Assembly (NCBI GenBank): GCA_002415855.1
Contig: DIAS01000056.1
Span: 61,985-125,984 of the forward strand
From: Bacteroidales bacterium UBA5072
GTDB taxonomy: Bacteria > Bacteroidota > Bacteroidia > Bacteroidales > UBA10428
Direction: 5' to 3'
Length of the DNA: 64,000 nucleotides
Part shown: piece by piece, positions 28,188-37,374 of the stretch
How the letters are laid out: each line of letters begins with the position of its first letter
Numbering within the stretch: position 1 is the stretch's first letter
Notes under the pieces: generated by a model
Told to the model about the DNA's origin: nothing
The model's database searches: none
The model's input: only the letters and a program-made list of their open reading frames with translations
Program-made: the position numbers and the translations under genes

Positions 28188-29204
28188 ATGAACCTTACTG
28201 ATCCCAGGTATTCCAGTTACGCGCTCGTACAGGAAATGATGCAAACCGTTGAAGTTGTTAAAAGCTTCGATCCCGACCGTTCCAAAGCGGTGGCTGAAAT
28301 AATCAAAGCAACAGGTAAATTATTCTTTACTGGAGAAGGCTCCAGCAGGATAATGCCTGCTAAGAATGCCATCCGCAAAGCCCTGGCCTGGGGCATCGAT
28401 ATGGCGCTGTTCACGGACGGCTCCAGACAAGCCGCACAGTATGATCTGTCGGGATTTGCCGTATTTTGTGCTTCCAACTCCGGAAGAACCAAGGAAGTTG
28501 TGCTGCTGGCCAAGAAACTGGCCGCCACGGGCAATAAAAACAGGTTTGCCCTTACAGCCAACAAGGATACCTTGCTGGAGAAAGAATGCATGCATACTTT
28601 TGTGCTAACGTGCGGTTGGGAACAGGCAGTGGCTGCCACCAAGAGTGTGGTTGAACAGGCTTTGTTCTATGAATCCATTCTCTGGCATATCAAAGGCATC
28701 GACAAACGCACCGAATTGGCAAAATTGCCGGCACTTCTCGAACGGGCACTCACCATTCCAATCAGTGAAGACATCGTCTCGCTCGTGGCTGGTGCCCCGA
28801 CCATTTATTTTGCCGGATACAATGATGGCGTTGCAGAAGAACTGACGCTCAAAACCAATGAGATCACACGCAGAAAATCGGACTTCCTCGAAGGGACCTA
28901 TGCCGCACATGGCATTGAAGAGGTAATGGATAAAAACGATATTGTTTTTGTGGTTGATCCTATCGAGGAAGAAATCGACAAATTCCGGGAAGTACTGGAA
29001 AAGGGTGTCGGTTTGAATGTGATTGCCATTGCTGACCGCGAAACGCCTTTTAAGACCATTCGTGTGCCTTCAGCCGGAGAAATGAATCCTTATGTCTTCC
29101 TGTGTGCAGGGTGGAACCTGCTGGTAGAAATCGGCCTTTCAATCGGTATCAATCTCGATAAGCCGGAACGAGCCCGCAAGGTAGGAAATGAATTAATTTT
29201 ATGA
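28188..29204 (+). CDS. SIS-domain sugar isomerase (GlmS/AgaS-like)
   Basis: A 338-residue protein with two SIS domains, the isomerase half of the GlmS/AgaS/FrlB group, and no glutaminase domain. The first SIS domain shows TGEGSSRIMPAKNA and FCASNSGRTKEVV, the serine-rich phosphosugar loops; the second begins IYFAGYNDGVAEELTLKTNEI, resembling the GlmS pattern for substrate-binding and catalytic Glu. Expected activity is isomerisation or deamination of a ketose/aldose-6-phosphate or amino-sugar phosphate. It follows DUF4954 closely. Its stop codon overlaps an ATG (ATGA at 29201), but the frame that ATG opens ends after 20 codons, which points to decay of a third operon gene. Confidence 0.9.
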   Translation: MNLTDPRYSSYALVQEMMQTVEVVKSFDPDRSKAVAEIIKATGKLFFTGEGSSRIMPAKNAIRKALAWGIDMALFTDGSRQAAQYDLSGFAVFCASNSGRTKEVVLLAKKLAATGNKNRFALTANKDTLLEKECMHTFVLTCGWEQAVAATKSVVEQALFYESILWHIKGIDKRTELAKLPALLERALTIPISEDIVSLVAGAPTIYFAGYNDGVAEELTLKTNEITRRKSDFLEGTYAAHGIEEVMDKNDIVFVVDPIEEEIDKFREVLEKGVGLNVIAIADRETPFKTIRVPSAGEMNPYVFLCAGWNLLVEIGLSIGINLDKPERARKVGNELIL

Positions 29205-29412
29205 AAAAGCAACTGGGTGTATTTTTAATCTGCGGGAACATATCAGATTTGTCGGAAAGCTGAATGATCGCGTTACAGAAGATTTTCAGCTTAATGCCGG
29301 GGGTCCACTGCTGTCATGGAATGCCGGTGCCCATATGGGTTACTGGAAATCCAGGAAAATTCAAAAAAGGGTTGCTGCCTATATTAAAGAATTGATGGAT
29401 ACTATTACTTAA
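29195..29412 (+). pseudogene. Remnant of a third gene after the SIS isomerase
   Basis: A frame open from base 29195 to the TAA at 29410-29412 encodes about 71 residues with a convincing C-terminal character (LREHIRFVGKLNDRVTEDF, LLSWNAGAHMGYWKSRK, VAAYIKELMD) but has no usable start before an internal ATG 23 codons from its end. A second frame begins at the ATGA overlap (29201) with MKKQLGVFLICGNI and stops after 20 codons. Together this looks like the start and end of one translationally coupled gene joined out of frame by a deletion or frameshift. I do not recognise the family. A sequencing error or an unusual start codon are alternatives. Confidence 0.4.
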
Positions 29413-29426
29413 GGTAAAATCCTGCT

Positions 29427-30647
29427 TTACTTCCAGGGACTCCACTCCAGCGTCATCCTGTCCCTGGTACGGCTCTGCCCGGTGGTGTTGTTTCTCTGGA
29501 AATAGCTGATTCCGTCCTTTTCAAATGTGGTGGTAATGGTTTCAACCCCTTGCTTTGCATTGGGATTGCCTGAATGATATATCATACACAGGGATTGTTG
29601 TATAATCCCCTGCACCAGGTCAAAATAGCAGTGTACATTACCCTCTCCGTTCAGCTCAATGGTCCGCTGCCAGTTCTCGGTTTTGGCAAGGTTCTGAAAG
29701 GATATGCTTTTCAGGTTGTCATGATCATCAAACTCGTATGTGTAAGTGCCGTCGGAATAATTGTTTGCCGGGTCGTTATGCCGGGTTAACTTAAGTGTAT
29801 TGCCCTGCACCGAAAATGTAAAATTGATGATGCTGCACACCCTGTTTTTTTCCTGAACGGTCCAGCGGTCACAGAACTTAACGATCTGATATCCAGTAGG
29901 CTGTTGATCAGGTCCGTACTGGTATTGCTTTACATAGGTAAGGTTGAGAAAAAGCGGAACACCCCGCTGGTTTCCATTGACCACAGCATATACCTGAACA
30001 TATTTTTTTATCCGCGTAATCCGCCGAAAACGGTCAAAAAATACCGAATCTACCGGGGTCGTGTAAAACTGACCCCAGGAGTTCTTCTGCACAACGCTCT
30101 GCTCGTTCAGCACCAGGATACTGTTGGAATTCCCCCAGGTAAAGGAACATCGAACAGCCGATGACTGTATGGAGGTAATCCGTTGAATATGGCTATCGAT
30201 GCTGATCTTCATAGACTTTCCGGTCAAATCGTACCGCACCTTCCAGGGCGTAAAAGGCTGTGTTACACTGAAGGGCAGGATCAGGAAAGAATATTCCCCG
30301 AGAACTGAATCTCCGGTAAGCTCAATTTCATAATCACGGAAAAAAATATCATCCCTGACTGTCCTGCAATAAGCCTCCAATAATCCCTTCAACTCATGCT
30401 GCAGGAAGATCAGTGAATCATGTACGTGCTGCCTGTGCTGCAGGGAATCCCTGACAAACTGTTCACGGGCCATGGTGGAATCACGAATAAATTGCTTCCT
30501 TATTTCAAGGGAATCCGGGCCAATCTGCACCGTTTTCATGATGGTATCGCGGACCTCCTGGGCCAGGCCATCCCCTGTATATGATGTGCATGTAAGAATG
30601 ACCAGTATCCGGCAAATCAGCCGGCTTTTACAGTATCTTCCCTTCAT
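29427..30647 (-). CDS. Secreted protein of unknown function
   Basis: I place the start at ATG 30647, which is preceded by AAGGAAA and opens with a signal-peptide-like segment (RLICRILVILTCTS...GLAQ); the longer frame begins with TTG and overlaps the upstream gene by four bases. The mature N-terminus contains three imperfect repeats built on the unit 'R(D/K)S..(R/H)(E/Q)QFVRDSL', rich in Arg/Asp/Gln and predicted helical, followed by a beta-rich region with many aromatic residues to the C-terminus (ending MTLEWSPWK). No known domain was recognised. It is the last gene of a three-gene minus-strand unit with another unknown and an MFS transporter, and is convergent with the DUF4954-SIS unit. Confidence 0.65.
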   Translation of the reverse strand: MKGRYCKSRLICRILVILTCTSYTGDGLAQEVRDTIMKTVQIGPDSLEIRKQFIRDSTMAREQFVRDSLQHRQHVHDSLIFLQHELKGLLEAYCRTVRDDIFFRDYEIELTGDSVLGEYSFLILPFSVTQPFTPWKVRYDLTGKSMKISIDSHIQRITSIQSSAVRCSFTWGNSNSILVLNEQSVVQKNSWGQFYTTPVDSVFFDRFRRITRIKKYVQVYAVVNGNQRGVPLFLNLTYVKQYQYGPDQQPTGYQIVKFCDRWTVQEKNRVCSIINFTFSVQGNTLKLTRHNDPANNYSDGTYTYEFDDHDNLKSISFQNLAKTENWQRTIELNGEGNVHCYFDLVQGIIQQSLCMIYHSGNPNAKQGVETITTTFEKDGISYFQRNNTTGQSRTRDRMTLEWSPWK

Positions 30648-30682
30648 TGATTTCCTTTTAAAACCGTTTATCATTTGTTTTA

Positions 30683-31432
30683 TCAAAATACAACACGTAT
30701 CTGGAATCCGCCTGCATAAACATTTACATCCAGGTATACCTCAGGTTTGAGATTGCCCTGCTCGAACCCGGCTCCGTATTTACGCTGGTAATACCGGTAA
30801 TCCTTGATAGCCCTGGTAGGCTGTGAGAATATCTGCGCTTCGGTTATTACAGTATTCAGGGCAAAATTTTCCAGACCGGCCCAAATATCCCTGTCAAAAC
30901 CAATCCAGGTGATGAGTCCGCTGCCCAGGTTTACAAGACTGAAAAATACGTGTGTTTTCCATGATCTCCCGCTCGCTTCCCTGCGCGAGCTTTCCATGAG
31001 CAGGGTTTCTGCCTCAGACAGTTTGTTTAATCTTTCTTCGCGGGTCATTTCAGGGAGCTTTTCCAGCCTGGCTGAGGCATAACCCGGTACCATAGGTGCT
31101 ATGACCTGACCTGCAGCTCCAAGAAAAGTGGTGACAGATCCAAGTGCCAGGTCCTGGCGCGTGCTTAGATCCTCGCTGAAGAATATCGCCGTCCCCTGGA
31201 CTACCGTTGCTGCACTGTAACCTATTAACCAGCCATACCACCACCGGTTGGCGTTTTTCTTACCTTCCTGAAGCATTTGCTGAATTGTCTGTAACCGGAT
31301 TGTGACAATTGAATCCGGTAAACAATCCTGCGCCTTTGTACTTTCCATTACCAAAAGGAAAATCAGCATGCAGCCAAATGATTTGAAGGCTATCCCGGCT
31401 TTTAATATATCCCTGTTATTGCTTTGCATCAT
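30683..31432 (-). CDS. Exported membrane-associated protein of unknown function
   Basis: A 249-residue protein with a signal peptide or first membrane segment (GCMLIFLLVMESTKAQ) and at least two further hydrophobic stretches (WWYGWLIGYSAATVVQGTAIFF; THVFFSLVNLGSGLITWIGF). Between them lies a charged helix (MTREERLNKLSEAETLLMESSRR). The C-terminus YLDVNVYAGGFQIRVVF ends in an aromatic residue after alternating hydrophobic residues, as in outer-membrane strands. I do not recognise the family. It begins 6 bases after the MFS gene stop, so the genes are co-transcribed. Confidence 0.65.
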   Translation of the reverse strand: MMQSNNRDILKAGIAFKSFGCMLIFLLVMESTKAQDCLPDSIVTIRLQTIQQMLQEGKKNANRWWYGWLIGYSAATVVQGTAIFFSEDLSTRQDLALGSVTTFLGAAGQVIAPMVPGYASARLEKLPEMTREERLNKLSEAETLLMESSRREASGRSWKTHVFFSLVNLGSGLITWIGFDRDIWAGLENFALNTVITEAQIFSQPTRAIKDYRYYQRKYGAGFEQGNLKPEVYLDVNVYAGGFQIRVVF

Positions 31433-31438
31433 GAGAAC

Positions 31439-32668
31439 TTAATGGGTTGATCCCTTTGTCAGTAAATCTGATTCTTTGAGTTTTATGCTCAAGATCAGAC
31501 TGATTCCCATCAGCATGATGAGTCCCGTCAAAGGTTTGGTCATGGATCCATCAACTGAAGATTTGAGCAGGTCCATTCCGATAATAAAAATAATACCGGA
31601 GATCTGGCCCATAAGCAAAAGAAGACCGTTTGACGTTCCCTCAGGGGCAGGGTACGTAATCTCGGCACCATATTGAAATCCAATGGGGCCGGCACTGAGC
31701 AGAAAGAATCCCATTACAAATGCGGAGAGAAGCAGGAACCAGTATTGTACGGCAAATGTAATGCCAGTCATTCCAAGGACCGCACCAGCAAGTGCCAGGA
31801 TTATAAATGGAACCCTTTTGCGATAACGATCCGACAGCACAGGAAGGATCAGCGCGCCGATGATCCCGCCGGCAATCATAAGGCTTCCTGTTATTCCTGC
31901 CTGCATGGCCGAAAAACCCCTGGGCCTGATGATGTCTTCGATCCAGGTAGTCACACAATTGAAAACCCCAAGTCCGATGAAAAAAATAATCATCAGCCAA
32001 ATGAATTTTCGCTGCCGGAAGATATGCCTGAGGCCCTCAAGGATCATCCATCTTTCCTCCTGTTCAGCATCAAAGGGCGGCGTTGGAGGTCGTTCCCTGG
32101 CCAATACAAAGAAGACAACCGCAGATATCGCCGAAACAATGCCATATATCCCAAGCATCTTAACAATACCGTATTTCAGGGCAATATATGGGGTAATGAG
32201 CAATCCTGCCAGTATGCCAATATACATGGCCAGCGTACCCAGGCCGGATGCAGTAGCCCGCTCCCGAAGAGGGAACCATCGTGCTGCCAGTTTAGTAATG
32301 GCATTAAGGATAAAAGGCTGCCCCACAGCGATCCCTATTTGAGAAATCAGAATCGGTGTGTATGCCGAAGACAGCTGCCCCCTCATCAATCCGAAAAACC
32401 CTGTAAATACAGCTCCAATTCCAACCGCTATGCGGATCCCGTACTTATCTATTACCCATGATGCCGGTATTGAGACAACAATATACACCAGCATAAAACT
32501 CATCGACAGCAAACCTATGCTCAGATCGGAAACGCCGTAGAACCTGGCGGCATCAGCAGTAATGGGTGCAAAAGTTATCCAAAGGAACTGGTTGATGATG
32601 ACCACTACCATGAAGACAAGCAGCATGATCCAGCGATATCCATACACTTTAGGGCCATTTTGTTCCAT
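31439..32668 (-). CDS. MFS transporter, FLVCR-like
   Basis: A 409-residue protein with twelve predicted transmembrane helices. The start YGYRWIMLLVFMVVVIINQF followed by LWITFAPITADAARFYGVS resembles the FLVCR-like branch of the major facilitator superfamily (heme/choline-type exporters in animals, poorly characterised in bacteria); the DKYGIR motif between helices 2 and 3 is the MFS A-motif variant. The substrate cannot be deduced. It is first in a three-gene unit with two exported proteins of unknown function, which may be accessory envelope components. A divergent cyclophilin gene begins 168 bases upstream. Confidence 0.85.
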   Translation of the reverse strand: MEQNGPKVYGYRWIMLLVFMVVVIINQFLWITFAPITADAARFYGVSDLSIGLLSMSFMLVYIVVSIPASWVIDKYGIRIAVGIGAVFTGFFGLMRGQLSSAYTPILISQIGIAVGQPFILNAITKLAARWFPLRERATASGLGTLAMYIGILAGLLITPYIALKYGIVKMLGIYGIVSAISAVVFFVLARERPPTPPFDAEQEERWMILEGLRHIFRQRKFIWLMIIFFIGLGVFNCVTTWIEDIIRPRGFSAMQAGITGSLMIAGGIIGALILPVLSDRYRKRVPFIILALAGAVLGMTGITFAVQYWFLLLSAFVMGFFLLSAGPIGFQYGAEITYPAPEGTSNGLLLLMGQISGIIFIIGMDLLKSSVDGSMTKPLTGLIMLMGISLILSIKLKESDLLTKGSTH

Positions 32669-32836
32669 AATATAAACAGGTTTTATTTAAATGAATTACG
32701 CCAAAATCAGCTGACCCGAATCCTGAAATTTACTAATTTAATACACAATTTTCCCGATCAGCACCTTAATGTTATTCCACATACCAGGATAACCGGTTTT
32801 TTATGAATATGATGACCCAGTCAATTTGAGAATCCT

Positions 32837-33442
32837 ATGAAACATATTATGCAAGTGCTTTTTATGCTGTTGCTGCTGGTATACAATGCTCCGTCCTTCG
32901 CCCGGGATGAACCCGATTCAGCTGCCACTGTCATCATCCATACTGAGCTTGGCGATATCCGGGCGGTCCTTTATATGAAACATGCCCCGGTGACCTGTGC
33001 CAATTTCATGAAATATGTTGGTCTTTTCGGTAAAGAGGGAGGAACTTTTTACAGGACCGTGACACCGGAGAATCAGCCCGACAACAAAATCAAAATAGAA
33101 GTTATTCAGGGAGGTTTTAATCCCGATCAAATCGATACAGCAGGGATTCGACCTGTTCTCCTGGAGAGAACCAGTAAAACGGGTCTTTCCCATAAAGACG
33201 GCACGCTATCCATGGCCCGGAACTCTACCGATTCAGGCAGTACAGAATTCTTTATCTGCATAGGTGATCAGCCGGAACTCGATTATGGCGGCATGCGAAA
33301 TCCGGATGGACAGGGATTTGCAGCCTTCGGAAGAGTAGTCAGCGGCATGGAGATCGTGAGACTGATCCAGCATTCACCGGCCAATGGTCAGACATTAACT
33401 CCGCCTGTGCTCATACACAGCATTGATGTAATTGAGGAGTAA
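32837..33442 (+). CDS. Periplasmic cyclophilin-type peptidyl-prolyl isomerase
   Basis: A 201-residue protein with a Sec signal peptide (about 1-22) and a complete small bacterial cyclophilin domain: HTELGDIRAVLY, APVTCANFMKYV, GGTFYRTV, GFNPDQ, LSHKDGTLSMARN (the SMAR motif), STEFFICIGDQPELD and FAAFGRVVSGMEIV. The core catalytic Arg is present in FYRTV. It catalyses proline cis-trans isomerisation during folding of exported proteins. It stands alone, convergent with the GH172 gene (15 bases between stops). Confidence 0.95.
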   Translation: MKHIMQVLFMLLLLVYNAPSFARDEPDSAATVIIHTELGDIRAVLYMKHAPVTCANFMKYVGLFGKEGGTFYRTVTPENQPDNKIKIEVIQGGFNPDQIDTAGIRPVLLERTSKTGLSHKDGTLSMARNSTDSGSTEFFICIGDQPELDYGGMRNPDGQGFAAFGRVVSGMEIVRLIQHSPANGQTLTPPVLIHSIDVIEE

Positions 33443-33457
33443 GCTAAACTGCAATCC

Positions 33458-34627
33458 CTAATTCACTTCCAGTTCCCGCCATCCAGGTAATCTGGGATAG
33501 GTTGCATGCGGCTGGGTCTGGTACCAGAAACACACCGATGAAATATCTGACTGTTGCGGAAGGTACCTGCCACCCTGATGCCAGCCGAGGTCCTGGATGG
33601 TGATCCGCAGGTCCTTTTCAAACCTGACCGGATCATTGATGTGCCAGCGGTACAATCCAAAACGCTGCTGCGAACGGTAAGTCCCATCGGGTCGTATCAC
33701 CTGCACAAGGCCGGAATAAGGCGTACAGAATTCAGTATACTTTCCGTTACGGTCGAAATTGTACGATCCGCAAAAATAATCCTCGGTGCCTGTTCCACAA
33801 ATAGTAGGGAATTTTGTATCCCCATCGATATAAAACTTGATCTCTCCTTCTCCCCACCAGCCGTTGTTGTTCACTCCCCATGCAAGGTAAACGCCGACAA
33901 AATGGCCCTTACCGCGTATTCCATCCACGATGGTATACACCGAAGTCTCATTTGGGTTGGTCCTCCGGTATTGCGCATGAAAATATCCGGCATCACCCGG
34001 AACTTCGGTGAGCACATAATCAATCTGGTAATAGAGGGTCATGGGATCCGCATCGTTGATATTCTCCATGGTGATCCTGCATTTCTTGCGGAACGGCATG
34101 GTCCAGTAGCAGTTAAAGGCACTTCCCGGATTAACGCAAACTGCCAGCGAATTCAGCGGAGCATACTCGTTCCACCCCATACAAAAAAAGTCAGCAATCG
34201 GGCATTCCACAGATGGTTCAGTTTCGTCATCCCAATATATCCGGACAATGGTAAAACGCCAGTTACCTGTCGGCGTCATCCAGATATGCTGGATGGCTCC
34301 TGATCCGTCAATCTCCGCAATGGTGATGGTTTCACCGGGCTGAATGCGGATGTAGGGATTGACCTTCCAGCCTTGTCCCAGGTCACGTGCAGCATTAGAG
34401 GCATTGGCCTGGTTGGGTTTATCCTTGTCATCCGGGCTGGCCATGCCGCCCCTGCCTTTTTCGCCGGAGAAATTTTCGGGACTGATGGAGCGCGATTTGG
34501 CATCCGATAAACGATAAAGATTGCCCATATTCAAGTCGAGCCCGTTAAACGGTACCTGGGCATGTGACATAACTGAACAGAGCCAGAGACAAATCAACAA
34601 GATGGTTTGCATTTTCATGATCAGCAT
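33458..34627 (-). CDS. DUF2961 / GH172-family secreted glycosidase
   Basis: A 389-residue protein with signal peptide (residues about 1-23, ending SHA). It has the DUF2961 pattern: LSDAKSRSISPENFSGEKGRGG, GWKVNPYIRIQPGETITIAEIDGSGAIQHIWMT, then WDDETEPSVECPIADFF, YFHAQYRRTNP and GTGTEDYFCGSY. DUF2961 is now GH172, whose characterised members act on fructofuranose dianhydrides or D-arabinofuranosides; the ED in GTGTEDYF and the upstream acidic residues are the likely active site. The start may be any of three close Met codons. It is divergent from a GH116-like lipoprotein gene with only a short shared upstream region, so the two are likely co-regulated. Confidence 0.9.
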   Translation of the reverse strand: MLIMKMQTILLICLWLCSVMSHAQVPFNGLDLNMGNLYRLSDAKSRSISPENFSGEKGRGGMASPDDKDKPNQANASNAARDLGQGWKVNPYIRIQPGETITIAEIDGSGAIQHIWMTPTGNWRFTIVRIYWDDETEPSVECPIADFFCMGWNEYAPLNSLAVCVNPGSAFNCYWTMPFRKKCRITMENINDADPMTLYYQIDYVLTEVPGDAGYFHAQYRRTNPNETSVYTIVDGIRGKGHFVGVYLAWGVNNNGWWGEGEIKFYIDGDTKFPTICGTGTEDYFCGSYNFDRNGKYTEFCTPYSGLVQVIRPDGTYRSQQRFGLYRWHINDPVRFEKDLRITIQDLGWHQGGRYLPQQSDISSVCFWYQTQPHATYPRLPGWRELEVN

Positions 34628-34691
34628 AGTATTAGTTGATTAAAAGACTTAAATTTAGTGTTTTATGCAACAATGGTCAAACAATAGCCCC

Positions 34692-37286
34692 ATGAAAAAT
34701 ACCTGCATACTATTTTGTCTGGTGGTCCTGATGCCTTTCGGGTGTTCGGAAAGCAATACACGTATGTCCACAGGCCGGACCAGGAGCTTTAACGGTGAAT
34801 ATACCGGCGAGAACCTCAACCGGATTTCCTTTCCCATTGGCGGCCTTGGCGCCGGCATGATCTGCCTGGACGGGAACGGTGCCTTTTCGAGCGTGTCGGT
34901 GCGGAACAAACCCGACGTATTTAATAACCCCTTTATGTTTGCCGCATTTACCGTAAAAGGTTATAAGAACGCTTCAAAAATACTGGAAGGGCCCGTGCAG
35001 AATTGGAAGATCTATGGGAGCCCGGGCTCGGCAAACGGTTCAGAACTTCTGGGTTGTCCCAGATTTGAAACGGCCTCCTTTAGCGCACGGTTTCCTTTTG
35101 GCACCGTCCATCTGGCCGATCCTGATATGCCCGTGCAAGTGGGAATAACTGGCTGGAGTCCTTTCATACCAACCGATGCCGACAAGTCAGGATTGCCGGC
35201 CGGTGTGCTCGAATACACCTTCACCAATACAACCCGTGAGGAATTGAGTACTGTGTTTTCCTTTCATGCAGAGAATTTCATGCGTGTTGAAAATCCCAGT
35301 GAATGGGGCGGTGACTTTGTCGGAGGAGACACCATTATGGCCATGGAAAACGGATTTGTCCTCGAACAATCCTGCTTACCCGATAAACCACAGTACAAAG
35401 GTTCTTTTGCCATTTATACCGATGCACCGGGAGCAGTAACCGACTATTGCTGGTTCAGGGGCGGCTGGTTCGACAGCAGGACCATCCTGTGGAAGAATAT
35501 CGAGACCGGCAGCACCCCGGACAATCCGGCCTCGGCAGGTTCACCCGGGGCGTCAATTTACATTCCCTTAATACTGGGCCCAAAAGAATCCAAAACCGTC
35601 AGAGTCTTTATGGCCTGGTATGTTCCGCATTCCGATCTTCGCATCGGTTCGGGACCCGGCGATAAAGCCATGGATGTATTGCTGGCAAAGGCTAAATGCA
35701 CTCCCGGTTCTTCCTGCTGTTCCCCTGAGATCACGGCAGCATTTTATGAGCCCTGGTACTCGGGCAGATTCAGGGATGTCAGGGAGGTAGCGCAATTCTG
35801 GAAAACCAATTATGAAGCCCTGCGGAGAGAAACCATGCTGTTCACAGATGCCTTTTATAGTTCCGACCTGCCGCCGGAAGTGCTGGAGGCTGTATCAGCC
35901 AATCTTGGCATATTGAAATCCCCCACTGTGCTCCGGCAAAAGAACGGGAGTTTATGGGCCTGGGAGGGTTGTCATGACAAGAGTGGCTGTTGCAACGGAT
36001 CCTGCACCCATGTGTGGAATTATGCCCAGGCTGTTCCGCATTTATTTCCCAAACTGGAACGCACACTGAGGGAAACTGAGTTCCTGGTTAACCAGGGACC
36101 GAACGGGCACCAGACATTCAGGGCCAACCTGCCCATCAGGAGGACAGCCAATGATTGGTATGCCGCTGCAGACGGACAGTTGGGCGGAATTATGAAAGTG
36201 TACCGCGATTGGAGAATTTCGGGAGACTCGGGTTGGTTGAAAAAACTATGGCCCTCGGTAAGGCAAAGTATGGACTTTTGTATTGCACAATGGGATCCAC
36301 GGCATACCGGAACGATCGAAGAGCCGCATCACAATACCTATGATATTGAATTCTGGGGTCCCGAAGCATTATGCACCGGCTTTTATCTGGGTGCGCTTAC
36401 GGCAGCCATCAAATTATCAGAAGCCATAGGCGAAGATATTTCCCTGTATCGCGAATTGCTCGAAAACGGGAGAAAGCAGATGGAAACCGGATTATATAAC
36501 GGAGAGTATTTTATGCAAAATGTAAAATGGAAAGGTTTGAGTGCTCCTAGTCCTGTTGATATGGCAAGGCAAAGCTTAAACATCTCTTATTCACCTGAAG
36601 CGCTTGATATCCTTGAAAAGGAAGGACCAAAGTACCAGTATGGGGATGGCTGTCTGAGCGATGGTGTATTGGGCGAGTGGATTGCACGAATGTGCGGGAT
36701 GGGCAATGTCATTGATGATGCCAAAGTTCAAAGCCACCTGCTGGCCGTTTACAAATATAACCTGAAGACCGATTTATCGGATCATGTGAATCCGCAAAGA
36801 GCCAGTTACGCCTTTGGAAACGAAGGAGGGCTCATATTGTGCTCCTGGCCCAGGGGCGGCCAGCCTGTCTTGCCGTTCGTTTACAGCAATGAGGTTTGGA
36901 CGGGTATTGAATACCAGGTAGCCTCTCACCTGATGCTAACCGGACATGTCAAGGAAGGTCTCGAAATTGTACGGGTATGCCGGGCCAGATATGACGGCAG
37001 GGTTCGCAATCCGTTTGACGAATATGAATGCGGTCACTGGTACGCGAGGGCTATGTCGAGCTACGGCCTGATCCAGGGACTTACCGGATTGCAGTACGAT
37101 GCGGTAACCCGAACCCTGATCATTGATTCAAAAATAGGTATCGATTTCAGGTGTTTTATCGCCACGGAGACCGGATTTGGCATGGCAGGCCTCAGGCGCG
37201 GGAAACCCTTCATTGATGTCAGGTATGGGACTGTTGATGTAAAATCGGCCTTGGTCTCGGGCCAGGTCATGGAGCTGGCACACTGA
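34692..37286 (+). CDS. GH116-like (GBA2/DUF608) glycosidase lipoprotein
   Basis: ATG 34692 is preferred over ATG 34665 because it opens a lipoprotein signal ending MPFGC. The mature protein starts with the GH116 N-terminal domain (NRISFPIGGLGAGMICLDGNGAFSSVSVRNKPD) and continues into the (alpha/alpha)6 catalytic domain with GSCTHVWNYAQAVPHLFP and HNTYDIEFWGPEAL, the two regions that carry the catalytic acidic residues in GH116. Family enzymes are beta-glucosidases, beta-xylosidases or N-acetylglucosaminidases and the glucosylceramidase GBA2. About 865 residues is normal length. An unusual Cys-rich stretch (GCHDKSGCCNGSC) precedes the THVWNY motif. Divergent from GH172. Confidence 0.88.
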   Translation: MKNTCILFCLVVLMPFGCSESNTRMSTGRTRSFNGEYTGENLNRISFPIGGLGAGMICLDGNGAFSSVSVRNKPDVFNNPFMFAAFTVKGYKNASKILEGPVQNWKIYGSPGSANGSELLGCPRFETASFSARFPFGTVHLADPDMPVQVGITGWSPFIPTDADKSGLPAGVLEYTFTNTTREELSTVFSFHAENFMRVENPSEWGGDFVGGDTIMAMENGFVLEQSCLPDKPQYKGSFAIYTDAPGAVTDYCWFRGGWFDSRTILWKNIETGSTPDNPASAGSPGASIYIPLILGPKESKTVRVFMAWYVPHSDLRIGSGPGDKAMDVLLAKAKCTPGSSCCSPEITAAFYEPWYSGRFRDVREVAQFWKTNYEALRRETMLFTDAFYSSDLPPEVLEAVSANLGILKSPTVLRQKNGSLWAWEGCHDKSGCCNGSCTHVWNYAQAVPHLFPKLERTLRETEFLVNQGPNGHQTFRANLPIRRTANDWYAAADGQLGGIMKVYRDWRISGDSGWLKKLWPSVRQSMDFCIAQWDPRHTGTIEEPHHNTYDIEFWGPEALCTGFYLGALTAAIKLSEAIGEDISLYRELLENGRKQMETGLYNGEYFMQNVKWKGLSAPSPVDMARQSLNISYSPEALDILEKEGPKYQYGDGCLSDGVLGEWIARMCGMGNVIDDAKVQSHLLAVYKYNLKTDLSDHVNPQRASYAFGNEGGLILCSWPRGGQPVLPFVYSNEVWTGIEYQVASHLMLTGHVKEGLEIVRVCRARYDGRVRNPFDEYECGHWYARAMSSYGLIQGLTGLQYDAVTRTLIIDSKIGIDFRCFIATETGFGMAGLRRGKPFIDVRYGTVDVKSALVSGQVMELAH

Positions 37287-37374
37287 TTCAACCAAGCTTC
37301 GCCTCCGCTTAGTCTGACAAACAAAACAAACACGGCGCATTCGAAACAATAAACATGCTAAACGTCCCTTGTCG

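Noticed and set aside
31673..32461. A 262-codon plus-strand frame opposite the MFS transporter
   Set aside because: Its composition (rich in Lys, Asn, Gln, Pro, Cys) is that of a reverse-frame shadow of a membrane protein; the minus-strand MFS gene explains the region.
33554..34303. A 249-codon plus-strand frame opposite the GH172 gene
   Set aside because: It is antisense to a complete DUF2961 protein and lacks a start signal.
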